Below are positions 35,101-44,029 of a stretch of DNA of 64,000 nt, one piece after another (the first letter of the stretch is position 1; the number at the start of each line of letters is the position of its first letter). Both the position numbers and the translations under genes were made by a program. The notes below the pieces were generated by a model. The model had not been told where the DNA came from. It worked only from the letters and a program-made list of their open reading frames with translations, and ran no database searches. The stretch is from Sipunculus nudus (Eukaryota > Annelida > Sipuncula > Golfingiida > Sipunculidae), in NCBI GenBank assembly GCA_026874595.1, contig CM049306.1:31485519-31549518 (forward strand). The letters are read 5' to 3'.

Positions 35101-35786
35101 TAATACTAAAATTAATTTATGATATTCAGCCTTAAGAAAAGCCTTGAGCGTTAAAATTCCTTTATGAAGTCGTCCAATTCGTTGTAAGTTCGTTTGTTCA
35201 GCCTACTTGAAGCTATTCGTCGGGGATTTTTTTTGTAAATTCGTATTTGTCTATTCGTTCGTTTCTTCAAACGTATTAAGTTTGAAGAAACGAACCAAAA
35301 TAATACTAAAATTAATTTATGATATTCAGCCTTAAGAAAAGCCTTGAGCGTTAAAATTCCTTTATGAAGTCGTCCAATTCGTTGTAAGTTCGTTTGTTCA
35401 GCCTACTTGAAGCTATTCGTCGGGGATTTTTTTTGTAAATTCGTATTTGTCTATTCGTTCGTTTCTTCAAACGTATTAAGGGGTCTTTCTCAAGCGGATC
35501 AAAATCCCATTCCGGACAAAATCTTTTATAAATACTTAACAAGAAAGCGCGAATGCTTTGATACACAGGCGGTCATTTTGTTTATACTTTTCTTAACTGG
35601 CGCTTTTTTTCATAGACATACATGTAAACATTTATCCAGCCTTCATCCAGTTTGACAAGACTGATTGGCTAAATGCAAATTTAGAACAAGCATTAACAAG
35701 ACTTGTAAGATTATCCCACATAGGAAATAATGAGACAAGCTACGAAAGGTGAAAGATGAAGTCCACTTACATTCAGATGAATCCAT
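8973..35786 (-). CDS. Amidase-signature family amidase, 12-exon gene (whole coding span)
   Basis: The gene encodes a hydrolase of about 512 residues that should convert a carboxamide to the acid plus ammonia. I assembled it from 12 minus-strand exons with GT donors and AG acceptors; every junction keeps the frame. The AS triad is visible: Lys106 in AIKDN (exon 4), cis-Ser181 in GGSSSG (exon 5) and nucleophile Ser205 in GDTGGSIR (exon 6). Their 75 and 24 residue spacings equal those of FAAH (K142/S217/S241). From memory, the order of motifs (ENPxxAWY, DATVVTRLL, DHLGPxT, DVLVMPT, TGHPALS, GLPVGM) is collinear with the Rhodococcus nitrile-pathway amidase. No signal peptide or membrane helix is seen, so a cytosolic enzyme is likely. 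The substrate is unknown. Uncertain points are the start, the exon 10 acceptor, and a possible microexon before the last exon. Confidence 0.88.
11492..12170. repeat. 51-bp minisatellite, shorter array (unit B)
   Basis: This is the counterpart of the 5225-6050 array with about three fewer units, for example without the TGATCATGGATGTTTG unit. The difference shows unit-level gain or loss since the duplication. Confidence 0.9.
13081..15850. other. Amidase last intron, single-copy AT-rich part
   Basis: The stretch lies between terminal exon 8973-9166 and exon 11. I see no exon, RNA gene or element with clear ends. A short patch at about 14925-14985 (GAGCGCCATGACCCAGAAGT) resembles the edge of the dispersed repeat at 50427. 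Confidence 0.45.
15880..16310. repeat. ACATGTTT palindrome array in two tandem units
   Basis: Two units of roughly 180 bp each carry AAACATGTTTC, CGAAAAATGGGACAA and TACATGTTTTAGGCT in the same order. The recurring ACATGT makes many overlapping short palindromes. It is related to the clusters at 3985 and 10240. Confidence 0.75.
16736..17100 (+). repeat. Dispersed repeat, copy 1 (about 370 bp)
   Basis: The stretch is alignable over its length to 62125-62490. Shared blocks include TCACACTATC, GTAAACACAGTCCAC, AAGTCAGTCAG and GGTCCACTGTTTTT. The copies differ by many substitutions, so the family is old. The class is unknown. Confidence 0.75.
17105..17880. repeat. Five-unit tandem repeat of about 130-150 bp
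   Basis: Units repeat the phrases GACAGGTCTATTATTCGATA, GGTACCAATCATC, GATCAAGCATGTTCTTGTTG, ATATCGCGCGCGAA and GGCCATATTGGAATTC. The last unit ends in ACGGAAGGACGGAAGAATGT and GACTGACACGGTGATCACTA. Similar tails end other repeats here (1965-2010, 37980-38010), suggesting one family of elements with internal tandem units. Confidence 0.8.
18144..18300 (-). CDS. Amidase exon 11 (residues 397-448)
   Basis: The exon starts [15 protein letters not shown] and includes [20 protein letters not shown], the conserved DVLVxPT strand near the substrate tunnel. The acceptor is TATAACAG and the donor GTAGGT. It ends in phase 1 and is phase-compatible with either terminal exon (8973-9166 or 2715-2908). Direct joining is about five residues shorter than bacterial homologues here, so a microexon in the next 9-kb intron is possible. 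Confidence 0.92.
18640..18830 (-). repeat. Possible tRNA-derived SINE remnant
   Basis: On the minus strand, GTGGGTTCTAGTCCAAGG resembles a pol III B box (GGTTCGANTCC). It is preceded by a GC-rich block with CTCGGCTCTCCCCGC. No intact cloverleaf was recognised. It lies in amidase intron 10. Confidence 0.3.
19024..19042. repeat. G homopolymer tract
   Basis: One of several G or C runs of 10-20 bases (also about 10870, 10980, 27737 and 30740). Such runs are prone to length error in sequencing. Confidence 0.8.
19567..19697 (-). CDS. Amidase exon 10 (residues 353-396)
   Basis: The exon encodes [20 protein letters not shown] and then the [17 protein letters not shown] segment, equivalent to the DxLxxTVKLxxLxG helix of the family. 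The donor GTAAGG follows RYMK in phase 0. The acceptor is less certain. AAAG at 19698 gives [11 protein letters not shown], which matches the family spacing. CACAG at 19689 would drop three residues. Neither has a strong pyrimidine tract. Confidence 0.8.
20599..20661 (-). CDS. Amidase exon 9 (residues 332-352)
   Basis: This short 63-bp exon encodes [20 protein letters not shown], which fits the family block with an aromatic-containing helix ending in a (M/L)LDG-like motif. The acceptor is TATTGTAG and the donor GTTAGT. Phase 1 at both ends agrees with exons 8 and 10. Confidence 0.85.
21512..21668 (-). CDS. Amidase exon 8 (residues 280-331)
   Basis: The translation begins [20 protein letters not shown] and continues with a helix and [14 protein letters not shown]. 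This is the standard GxRIGxxxEGF block, followed by the strand that precedes the variable substrate-cap region. The acceptor is GTCATTAG and the donor GTATAC. It leaves in phase 1. Confidence 0.93.
21700..21735. repeat. (GA)n microsatellite
   Basis: An imperfect GA run of about 35 bp lies just upstream of amidase exon 8, in intron 7. Confidence 0.85.
21894..22140. repeat. Degenerate tandem repeat in amidase intron 7
   Basis: Roughly 60-70 bp units share AGGTGAGAA or AGGTCWGRA followed by GGATATCTGA and GATGCATG-like words. They are weakly conserved. Confidence 0.5.
22435..22506 (-). CDS. Amidase exon 7 (residues 256-279)
   Basis: This 72-bp, phase 0/0 exon encodes [14 protein letters not shown], equivalent to the AGxDxxDPRQ motif that follows the DHxGP block in the family, and ends EYRKM. 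The acceptor is ATTTGTAG and the donor GTACCT. Confidence 0.9.
22859..23059 (-). CDS. Amidase exon 6 (residues 189-255, nucleophile Ser)
   Basis: The exon is 201 bp and phase 0 at both ends. It encodes [19 protein letters not shown], in which S205 is the nucleophile, followed by [10 protein letters not shown] and a DHLGPMTKT block. These are the most conserved AS motifs. The acceptor is TTTTAG and the donor GTAAGA. The 3.2-kb intron between exons 5 and 6 holds a tandem repeat array interrupted by a solo LTR. Confidence 0.96.
23711..25860. repeat. Tandem repeat array (units of about 335 bp), LTR-interrupted
   Basis: The array opens with AGCTCAGCTGACTGAAAGTC and GTCCGTCTG words. It then repeats CTAATGCATTGATCACCATG, TGAAATTAGGTCTCTGTTAC, ACAAATCGTAACC and AACTCCAGTATCTGAA about four times. 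Intact units are spaced about 332-338 bp. A solo LTR sits inside one unit at 24276-25044. A three-unit copy in the opposite orientation is at 37040-38010. The array fills most of amidase intron 5. Confidence 0.8.
24276..25044 (-). mobile_element. Solo LTR, 769 bp, minus orientation
   Basis: This is homologous end to end to 33259-34058 on the other strand. On the plus strand it begins TGTTCCGGAAC and ends CCTGTAAAA. The 4-bp CCAA occurs on both sides (24272-24275 and 25045-25048), a target-site duplication. It contains a TATA-like GAGTATATAAGGGGC and an AATAAA, in LTR order. No internal gag-pol is attached, so it is a solo LTR. Host sequence on both sides is one tandem repeat unit, which confirms the insertion edges. 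Confidence 0.85.
26307..26446 (-). CDS. Amidase exon 5 (residues 142-188, cis-Ser)
   Basis: The exon encodes the start of the amidase signature. [19 protein letters not shown] contains G179-G180-S181, where S181 is the cis-Ser that bridges Lys and nucleophile. The preceding [13 protein letters not shown] matches the substrate-side loop of the family. The acceptor is TTAACAG and the donor GTAATA; the exon ends in phase 0. It lies only 322 bp from exon 4. Confidence 0.95.
26769..26941 (-). CDS. Amidase exon 4 (residues 84-141, catalytic Lys)
   Basis: The exon carries [16 protein letters not shown], where K106 is the catalytic Lys of the Ser-cisSer-Lys triad. It continues through [19 protein letters not shown], the usual block after the Lys loop. 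The acceptor is GATAACAG and the donor GTACGA. It enters in phase 2 and leaves in phase 1. Confidence 0.95.
27327..27440. repeat. Copy of a repeat end also at 28718-28830
   Basis: TATTAATAGCGTA, a GCGATTTTTGT/GCGATTTGTGT block, CGTATCT and GTACGGATTG occur in the same order at both places, in the same orientation, about 1.39 kb apart in amidase intron 3. Confidence 0.6.
28330..28530. repeat. Dispersed repeat related to 41340-41600
   Basis: Shared blocks include TTTAACGGATGCGTTCATCG and ATGTGTCATG, and the 28 kb copy has imperfect inverted words around GATGCGTTGATCGCA. The copies are diverged. Confidence 0.55.
28718..28830. repeat. Repeat end with a hairpin, Helitron-like
   Basis: This is the second copy of the 27327 repeat. 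It is followed by CCGTGCGTAGCACGG (28802-28816), a perfect 6-bp stem with a 3-nt loop, then GTATTTGCTTG. A short hairpin a few bases from the end is typical of Helitron 3' termini. The CTRR terminus is not clear, so this is tentative. Confidence 0.35.
29098..29170. repeat. (TA)n microsatellite
   Basis: An interrupted TA dinucleotide run of about 70 bp lies next to a short CT-rich tract at about 29070-29085. Confidence 0.9.
31266..31392 (-). CDS. Amidase exon 3 (residues 42-83)
   Basis: The exon encodes the linker before the catalytic core, including [10 protein letters not shown] and ending ENPYNA, with W84 split across the junction. ENPxxAWY is a recognisable block of this amidase subgroup. 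The acceptor is TATTCCAG and the donor GTATTG. Splice phases (1 in, 2 out) match both neighbours. Confidence 0.9.
32185..32260. repeat. End of a common DNA-type repeat
   Basis: TTAAGTGGACAGTCTGGCCA, CAAGTCCCAAGGGTGCCC and AGAGGTTCGACTGTAC resemble the end of a widespread invertebrate repeat whose terminus reads ACAGTCGAACCTCT. A related AGGTTCGACAGTAATTA lies near 31180. No complete element was delimited. Confidence 0.4.
33259..34058 (+). mobile_element. Solo LTR, 800 bp, plus orientation
   Basis: The element starts TGTTACAGG and ends GTTTCGTAACA, so its termini TGTTAC/GTAACA are inverted repeats with TG...CA ends. ATAT flanks both sides (33255-33258 and 34059-34062). A TATATAAAGGGGC promoter-like box lies near 33525-33537 and AATAAA at 33893-33898. 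It lies in amidase intron 2 in antisense orientation to the gene. ORFs inside it are incidental. Confidence 0.87.
34387..34494 (-). CDS. Amidase exon 2 (residues 6-41)
   Basis: The translation runs from S6 to Q41 and includes [19 protein letters not shown], typical of the helical N-terminus of bacterial-type AS amidases. The acceptor is TTGTAG (34495-34500) and the donor is GTCAGT (34381-34386). It enters with two bases completing codon 6 and leaves in phase 1, matching exon 3. The 3-kb intron that follows holds a solo LTR. Confidence 0.85.
35097..35480. repeat. Near-perfect 200-bp direct duplication in amidase intron 1
   Basis: About 184 bp at 35097-35280 recurs at 35297-35480 with no difference that I could see. 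The 15-16 bases between copies (TTTGAAGAAACGAAC) are the exact reverse complement of 35257-35271. Two copies therefore face a short hairpin. The ORFs overlapping it are not genes. Confidence 0.9.
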
Positions 35787-35819
35787 GACGTACGTGTGCC
35801 AGAAGCTGTCTGTCAGATT
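35771..35819 (-). CDS. Amidase exon 1 (start codon exon)
   Basis: A minus-strand exon candidate begins after a TTTTTTTCAG acceptor and ends at a GTAAGT donor. The ATG at 35786 has G at -3 and +4, and its five codons plus one base (MDSSE) join in phase to exon 2. The frame stays open upstream to the acceptor, so an N-terminal extension from an earlier exon is possible. Because the exon begins at an acceptor, a 5' UTR exon probably lies further upstream (above 35819). I did not find it. Confidence 0.6.
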
Positions 35820-35999
35820 CTGAAAAAAAGTTACGCTGGATTGAACAACCACTAAAGCAAGATTTAAAATTCCAAAATCTGCTTAAATATTAGGTTAAAA
35901 CATTACACACATGGACTGAAACTGAACCAAATCAATCAATGAAGGCTTAGCAATAAATAAAAACTTACAAAATTGGATTATACTTTTTATGAAAACAAA

Positions 36000-37039
36000 T
36001 GCCTGATACGGGATTTATAGAATAATGGGGCACCCACAGCCGGAGGGTTTCAACTGTTTTAATGTTTCCACTGTTGAAAAATTTAAAAGTTTAGGCTGTT
36101 ATGGCGGTATCTGGGTAATTACAACAGTATCAAAATACGTTTAGTTTAAAATGCTTAACTTTACTCAAAATTATGTTTGCTGAAAAGGAGGGAGAGCGTT
36201 CCTTTCAGGTCAAAACCCACAGCCACTGATGACGTATTTATCCTTGGAGATTTTGGAAGTCCTGTGGACATACCAATCTTTCCAGAATATTTATGGTAGT
36301 CTCACTGAAGGAATATACTTTAACATTAAAACAATGTAAAAACACAGGCACTTAAACAAACAAATGTTATTTCATAGTATATTTGTAGTCCCTAATTGAA
36401 ATCTGCATTTATGATATTAATCATAGGTATTATATTTCATATAAATTATGAGTAAAATAAAATTTTGAATTCCTGAAACTAGAGTCTTGGAACTGTTATT
36501 GCGTTTTAAACTTATTTATTATCATAATTATAAAACATTTTTATGCATTACATAAAATGAAAATAAATCATCCCAATTATTCAACACTGATTTCGTGCCT
36601 TGCAATGATATATACATGAGTAAATTAATTTTTCCTCTTGAAATTTATTGTTTGAATTCGTTGATATAAACTTGCGAATAAAGGTTCTCATATCACTAAA
36701 AAACAACCGTCTTAGATTCCTGCAATTATTATTGTCCCTGGATATTTAATGGAATGTCTGCATAATGAGATTTTCCTTATATTGTGTACAGCTGGTTCAT
36801 GCCCTAACTGTTTGAGTGTGAACCAAAACGTTCTTGCCATAATACTGTTGGGAGACTGAACTCCATGACCAGATTGATGGATGTAAACCTTCACAAATCT
36901 CCATTATACCGGGGTGGACATAAGCCATTATTTGGTGACAAGATTTGGGGTAGAAACATGTAGAAACATATCTAACAGAGGACTGCACCTTTGAAGGTCT
37001 CATAAATAAAATGTTATGAAAATGCATAATAATCTGAAA
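36000..37039. other. Upstream of amidase exon 1, no gene seen
   Basis: The stretch would hold the amidase 5' UTR exon and promoter if they are near. I could not identify a TATA box or first exon with confidence. Confidence 0.3.
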
Positions 37040-38010
37040 AAAATCCAGGTGCCACCTGTCTACAGGAACTGATGAAACACTCCATGATTAATGTACATGC
37101 AAAGAATCATGGCGATGAATGCATCAGTTGTTCAGAAAATGGAGGGTTTGTATGAATTTTTAATTGGACTAAGGGGTATTTACAAGCCATATAGCTCGAA
37201 GGATATAGGAAACAAAGACCTAATTTCCTCTTTCAAGGAGATTTTGTATGGATCTCCCACGATTTAAATTAAAGGATTCTAGGTTAAATGGTTACGATTT
37301 GTACCCTGTTGTTGGACGACCACATCATTGAAGGTCTCAGAAATAGAGAAAAAATCGTAAAATTCGAAAAAAAAACCCAGGAGGAGCCACTAGTCTGCAG
37401 GAACTGATGAAACACTCCTTGATGAAATTGCATGTAAAGAATCATGGTGATAAACGCATTAGTTGTTCAAATACTTGAGCTTTTCTAACAATTTTTTAAT
37501 TATTCTTGGGGGTTCTTCAGAGCCCCATAGCTCGGAGGATATGGATAATCGAGACCTAATTTCAGGTTTCGTTGGAGACATTTCGAGGACCTCCTTGGAT
37601 GTCAAGTTAAAAGTTTCTACGTCTTACAGTTATGATTTGTGCCCTGTTAAAAGGTGATCACACCTTTGAAGGTCTAAAAATGGTTAAATGCGTAAAATTA
37701 AAAAAAAATTCAGGTGGAGACCCCAGACTGCAGGAAATTATGAAACATACCATGATCAATAATTGTGTAATGAATCACGGCGATCAATGCATTAATTATT
37801 CCGATACTGGAGCTTTTGTATCCAGTTTTTATTTATTCTGAGGATACTTTCGAGTCCCATATCTCAGAGGATATTGGTAACAGAGACCTAATTTCAGGTT
37901 CCTATGGAGATTTTCAAAAGACCTCCCATGATATCAAGTAACAAGATTCTAGGTCCAGCGGTAACAATTTATGCCTGGTTAACGGACGGACAGACGGATG
38001 GACGATGGAC
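37040..38010. repeat. Three tandem ~335-bp units, reverse orientation
   Basis: AAAGAATCATGGCGATRAA-type blocks recur at about 37095, 37430 and 37764. The array ends in GGACGGACAGACGGATGGAC. It is the inverse complement of the family at 23711-25860. Confidence 0.8.
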
Positions 38011-39620
38011 AAAGAGTAATCACTAAAATCACTAAAAACGCATACAGATGTTGCACATAAATAACTCTAGAAACCATACGTTAGAAACACTAACAAGCTT
38101 TTTTTTGGGTGTTTCACATTTCACATACAGCATTACATACGTGCTGCACTTTGTTAAGCATAAACCTTGTTTACATATGTTGATATTGTAATATACTATC
38201 ATGAGCTGGCAGATACAACAGGTCCAGCCGTGGGAGGGCTAACCTCAATACATTAGCAAAACATTAATGAACCCCTTACTCTAAACTGATTCAAATAAAA
38301 TCAACAAAACAAATAGACTATTCACCTTAATTAGTCACTACTGCCTTGTGAAAATCTCCATATACTCGATGCTGACGGTGTACTGGTCCGTTATCTAGGG
38401 CTCATATAAACATTGAGTGCACTCAGGTCATACACTAAAGGTGAAAACGGTGTTAGCACCACGTTCTCAAGCAGGTAATATATAAGATAAAAGTAAAAAA
38501 AAAAAAGATTTGCTTTATAGCTGGGCGACGAGAGGTATTAAGGGGGTATGAAAAGCACCAGTGAGAGGAACGTACATTGTGGAAAGTGTAAATTGGCAAA
38601 ATAATTTATCTCGAATTTAAGGATAATACAATTTGGTTGTTTTGTTGAATTATTCAAAGGGTTAGCATAAATAAATGAAAGAAAGATCAAACATTTATAT
38701 ATAAAGCTCAATCAGTTAGATCAGTTGAAAATGTTTTTTTCTAGTCTAGCTGTTAAAAGATGTGCAAACAATGTACGAAGTAGAAAACTTGGCATAATAG
38801 ACCATACTCATTGTGTCAGTATGACACCAAGCGGATTTCACCCTTGCTTGGTCAAATTCCAAGATTGGCGTTAAAAGTAACGATCAACAACTTAACTTGA
38901 ATTTTTGCAATTGATGTTAAATAAAAGTGGCTCTGACATTTAATATACACATTTGAGTTACATGTATTTGAACGTTATGCCGTTTCAACGTTAAGACTTC
39001 GTTCAGGATTTGTTTAGACTCCATGTGTGCAAGAAAATACGCACGTATGAAGAACCTCACACCTGTTTGCTGTATAGGTTTTATTCTTCTTTTGCTGACC
39101 GATGCTGGAGCAGCTCTAGGACTGTATACTTGTATGAATACAAAATCAAGACAAGAGGCCTGCACCATTTTGCTGTAAGCTGCCTTTTTACTGTGTTGAT
39201 GGTGGACATGTACGATGTATGCATGATGAATCAACACACATGCAAATATCCATTGCATTAACTTATTTTATAATGTGGCGATGATGCAGACTTCAAGCTT
39301 GTGTGAGAAAATCATCACGTGTTAGTAAAATTTCACGGTCTTTTGTTGTAAGGCAACTTTTGTGACGTGTTGCAGCCTTGATGGTGCATCGTCCAGACTG
39401 TATCTCCGTTTGAGAGAATCAACATATATGTAGTCATTCCTGATGTTAAGTCCCCAGCTTCTTGGTAACAAGGAGGTGGTTCTTAATCAACAAGCTGATA
39501 TTAACTCTGTATGTGGTGCTGCTTCATACAAATATGCTTTCATTTGCTTACAAAATGCACACTTTTTTATTTATGCAGTACTTAGGCATATATGTATTAT
39601 TACAAGTATTTACTCCATTT
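38011..39620. other. Intergenic, no feature recognised
   Basis: The stretch is AT-rich. The overlapping opposite ORFs at about 38917-39261 are mutually exclusive shadows without recognisable motifs. Confidence 0.35.
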
Positions 39621-40640
39621 AATACTTATTAAAGGAATTCGCTTCACCTAATTCGCTTTGTCCATTATGTTCACTTAAACCGCATTGCGTATGCCACTTT
39701 GCCATACCTTATTTTAAAGGTTATTGTCCCCGCAGTGACATAGGGAATATGAGAATAAATAAATGTTAAGGTTCATAAAAGTTTGAGTGATTTTTGTTCG
39801 TTTTTACTGACTTGCGCGGAGGAGAGACTGAGCACAGCCAAATTGCCTTCGGCAATGACCGGAATGCGTGCATCGTGGTCACTCAACCTATAATACACAA
39901 TAAAGGACTAATGTTCATGTGAATAACGCTTGCTTTCACTGAGGGATTTGAGAATGTCTGGCCTTACATTTGACGCAGGCTCTCACCCACGTGCGTGGTT
40001 AGTAAAAGTGATAACACACGTGTCTCGCTTTATTAAAAAATGAGGGTTTAACCCAGGAGAATCAATGACAAAACCTAATTCAAGGTTCCAATTCCAGGAA
40101 CAGGGGTGAGGTGAGGTTGGGTGGTGGTGGGGGTTGCAGGCCTCAAAATTGGTCTGAATCGATGAAAAAAGGTTGCGTCGGCTGGAAAAGAGATGGAGTC
40201 CAATTGGGTACGCTTTTGGTACTTACGAGGTATGCATATTTCTGTTTCTTTCTTCAGGAACAGTTTCCCTACCACGTACATTTAATTATTCATTCATGTG
40301 TTCCTTTACACGTCCAATGATAAAAAAACAGACAGCTATCATCGAAAACCTGGATGCCTCCGCGGGTCATTCTGGTTCGCAATGTAAACATATAATCACT
40401 GACCAGGTCTTCTAGGTGAACATACCGGGGTATGAATTTCTTGCCACGGGCACTGCCACAAAATAAACGAAAAAAATATTTGTACATATCTTATTGAGAC
40501 AGTATCACATGGAAAGCCTATATTTTCTTTTAACTTTTAGTATACAAAATGAGCCAACATTCCGAATCTCAGTTAATATATCTCCCTATCCCCGGCATAA
40601 AGCCCAGTATACCGGGTTTATCAGCTTGTTAGGGTTGTCT
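39620..40640 (+). repeat. Dispersed ~1-kb repeat, copy 1
   Basis: The stretch matches 46330-47430 block by block: AATACTTATTAAAGGAATTC, ATTTTAAAGGTTATTGTCCC, GAGCACAGCCAAATTGCCTT, CACGTGCGTGGTTAGTAAAA, AATGACAAAACCTAATTCAA and TTTCTTTCTTCAGGAACAGT. Both copies end near CCCAGTATACCGGGTTTATC. No coding sequence of a transposase was recognised, so it is probably a non-autonomous element. Confidence 0.75.
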
Positions 40641-41339
40641 TAGGAATAAATTATATGTCAACAAAAAATCACTGAATTATATGTCTTTACTGGTAATAGG
40701 AGATATTTTAAAATACCAAAGCCTGAAATCTGAATGTCATCTACTTATTTCACTGTTATTTTGGGTCCTCTGGAATGACATCCATGGATAGCGTAAAGGC
40801 CCTTAGATTACATTAATGTAACACAGAGATAAACATGACCTGCCTAGAACTTCTGCACAGGGATTAGCTCATGTACTCTTCGGGTCTCCACGTCCTTAGT
40901 TCTTAAATGCAATGTATTTATGACATACAGTTGCAGGACACACAAAGTATATTTGAACTCTTAATTTACAACAAATGTGTAGTTTCACTACATGACACGT
41001 TGTTTTATGAATCTGATTTATATAAGACTTTGGAAGGATATAACCAGAGTTAAAAAGTGGAGCTGTCAATGTATTGAACATTAAATAAAATAAATATATT
41101 TTTCCATAAGCCTTACCTGACCTTTAGCATATATAAATGAAATTATTGAGGGACCCCCATCCCCCCCCCCAAAAAAAATCCACCAAAGCCTGTGCTTTCA
41201 ACTTATTGTGTTCCAAGGTAACTTTTTATTGCAACATGAGCATTGCACCTATATGTGCCCATGAAGATGCATGCTGTGCGTTTGAGTGACGGGGTGCTTC
41301 CTTAAGTTAATACAACGTCAATGAGCTCCCCAAATCGTC

Positions 41340-41600
41340 TCTAGATAGGCTGATGAACGCACATGGTGCATTACGTCATAGAGTTGTAACTCCTGTACTT
41401 TTAACGGAAGCGTTCATCGCAAAAAATCAAGTGTTCAATATCTTCGATCAGCGAATGCATTGAAAGCAGCCGAAAATCATTGCTTGAGGCATGTGTCATG
41501 TTCAACTGAAATTACATTGTTTAATATACAGTTTAGACGGATGTGTGACAGGATGCGTTAATCGGTTCCGATAAACGCTGGTGGGTGTCACCGTACGAGC
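41340..41600. repeat. Dispersed repeat related to 28330-28530
   Basis: The sequence carries TTAACGGAAGCGTTCATCGC, CATGTGTCATGTTCAACTG and GGATGCGTTAATCGG in the same order as the 28 kb copy. It is about 50 bp longer. Confidence 0.55.
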
Positions 41601-42204
41601 ATACTGCAGTGCCATTGCCTCTGATATAAGAAGGTCATATTTTCGTCAAAGTATGTTTGATGGGTTATATGACCGCAAGGTATATTTTGAGGAAATGTTA
41701 ACACTGCTAAACATTACAATTAAGCGTATCAACCCCATTCATCTTAACATCTCCGAGTATTTCTCTCATATTATGGTGAAAATTAAAATATGTTGACAGA
41801 GAGAGCGGAGCACCTTCCTCGGCTGGAGTGCAAAAAGGAAACTCCTTAATTGAATACTTTAATAATTCCATGTAAGGGGGATATCGTTGCATAACAAATA
41901 TAAATCGGCGACAACCCGTAAAACAACAACCACAGAAATGAAGGTAACAATTACAGACACAATTTACTGGTAACGTACCGATGTCTCGGCACCAAGCTGT
42001 TACACGGATTAACATATCCGTAGTGTCACCCGCAACTATAAATAACATACTCTGCCGGTGATCATCAGTCAGTCATATAAGTAATTATACCTGTCCTTGC
42101 ATATCAGTATCCGGCTTTCCATATTTTGTATATAAATTCCACTAAACATATCGGTAAAGTGAAGCTGTGAAAACCTTACCTAGTAGAGGCATTAAAAAGA
42201 GACT

Positions 42205-42700
42205 GACAGGGTCTAGATATCCGCTGTTGTCAGATGAGTCAAAGCTAAGTGGATACTAAGTGGATACGTTGTTCTTCGTGTCAATTTATACGATTGTGAG
42301 TGCGGTATGCCTTTAAGCACTTCGAAATGGCACCCGCCATATCGAGATTTCAACTTTGTACAGGAGGAGATTATTATAAATGCTGCTGCGAAACAATAAC
42401 ATAAGTAGCCTGCGTTATGATTAAAGTATTCTAAAGGAAATAAATCAAGCCCTCGATTTGTGTTGACCGAGCTCTTCTTCTTTGTTTTCTGTATTTTGAA
42501 GATTCCCTCTTGAACTAGATATCTGTATTCTGAGAAACGCAAAGTTTACGCGAAGTTACAAAAACCATGTCTGTATTCACTTATTTAGTCCATATTCCCA
42601 GGTACATTCGTGACTTTGTGAATATTCATTGTGTGAACCTAATCGATTCTCCATTGGTCCATGAAGTGTTTTATTGTATTGTAAAATGGCCAATCTTGTG
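42205..42700. repeat. Dispersed repeat, diverged third copy
   Basis: The block is alignable by eye to 1105-1700. It shares the GGAGGAGATTATTATAAATG core and the following CTAATCG...TCATTGG-like tail, with many substitutions. It lies outside the segmental duplication and is thus an independent insertion. Confidence 0.55.
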
Positions 42701-42839
42701 CTGCAATCTTAAGGAGGTATTGGATTTATTACTTCACAGAATACTGTTAGGTATATCCGTTATCTACTTCCGGTGATCAAGAACGTAATCAAACAATGAG
42801 TCTTTGTTATTCTTAATCTTAAGCCATCATTCTTGTAAG

Positions 42840-43080
42840 CCATCGCATTTGGCGGCGACGGTCGAGTTAGTCATCGTTTCTAGACATTATAAAAACATTT
42901 TGTGGACTTCGAGACACAGTCTTCACGCTGGCTCCCCCGTTATTCCTGTGGTTTTTGTGCCTTATCTACAAGGTGACGCCATGCCGGAGACGAAGTCGGA
43001 CCCACCTGCCGTACCATTGGCCAGTTTTTCACGTTCCCGCACATCTATATTCATGGTGAGAAAAACACCCTTCTAATGTT
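42840..43080 (+). other. Exon-like or retroelement leader sequence
   Basis: TTGGCGGCGACGGTCGAG at about 42849 resembles a retroelement primer-binding or leader region. An ATG at 42981 opens 25 codons (starting MPETKSDPPAVP) that end at a GTGAG donor-like site near 43055. It could be the 5' leader of the degraded gypsy element at 44 kb or an unrelated first exon. I cannot decide. Confidence 0.25.
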
Positions 43081-44029
43081 GAACTAATGGTTGAAGGGAT
43101 TTGTGTGATAGGGTTTTATAAGGACTGTGCGAACCCAGCTCTTAAAATCAGCAAGTCTTTATTATGAAGCCATTATATCATCTATAGTACAGTTTGTGAT
43201 GGCTATAACTGATACTTCTGTTGCACACTGCTGCAGTGATTGCTGTTACCGCTGGTTGGCTACAATTAATATGTGAGCCTCGTAAGTAAAGGAATAAGAT
43301 ATATCTCTAAACATAACAAAATACTAGAAAAAAGGGTAAGTTACTACAGAGAGATGTGAAACACATATGCTTGTGTCAAAGAAATAATAAACATGACCAA
43401 ATAACAACAAACTGTTCAACAACTGGACCTAAACTCATAACAGTGCATTCTACAGCATACAAATAGTCAGTTACAAAGTTTTACACAGGTTGTTACTGCT
43501 TTAGGGATAAATAATAGGTTGCATGTCTGATAATAACGTTAATGGAATGCTTGATAATACATAAAACAGGATGGGTGATAATACAGAAGCACATGGCTCT
43601 GGTACAAATGCCTCTGACATCAGCAAATATCTATTGCATTAAAATGACCATAATAAGTAAAGAACATACATATAAATAGTTTCTGGTATTATTTAACATG
43701 GGTCAGATTATCAACAGACATAAAAGCTAACCACACTGAAGACCCTTAAACCCTCTATACACAATCACCATAAGATTTTGGCTCTTTATTTGAATACAAA
43801 AATGTGCCTGTCCAACCGACAGCGCACTCTACTGACAATCCCCCTCTCCAATATCCAGCAACATACATCGCCCCCTGCTGGCAACTCTGGATACTAATCA
43901 ATACTTATTAAACCTTTAAAGACTTTTAATCATGTAACAACTTTACCATAACATTAATACAAAAATTAAAAACAAATTCTACTTTACACATGTTTTTATA
44001 CCTGATGGCCATCACCCGCTTAAACATCT
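43081..44029. other. No gene recognised
   Basis: The stretch lies between the leader-like sequence and the gag-pol fragment. If both belong to one element it would be decayed gag, but I cannot read a continuous frame. Confidence 0.3.
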
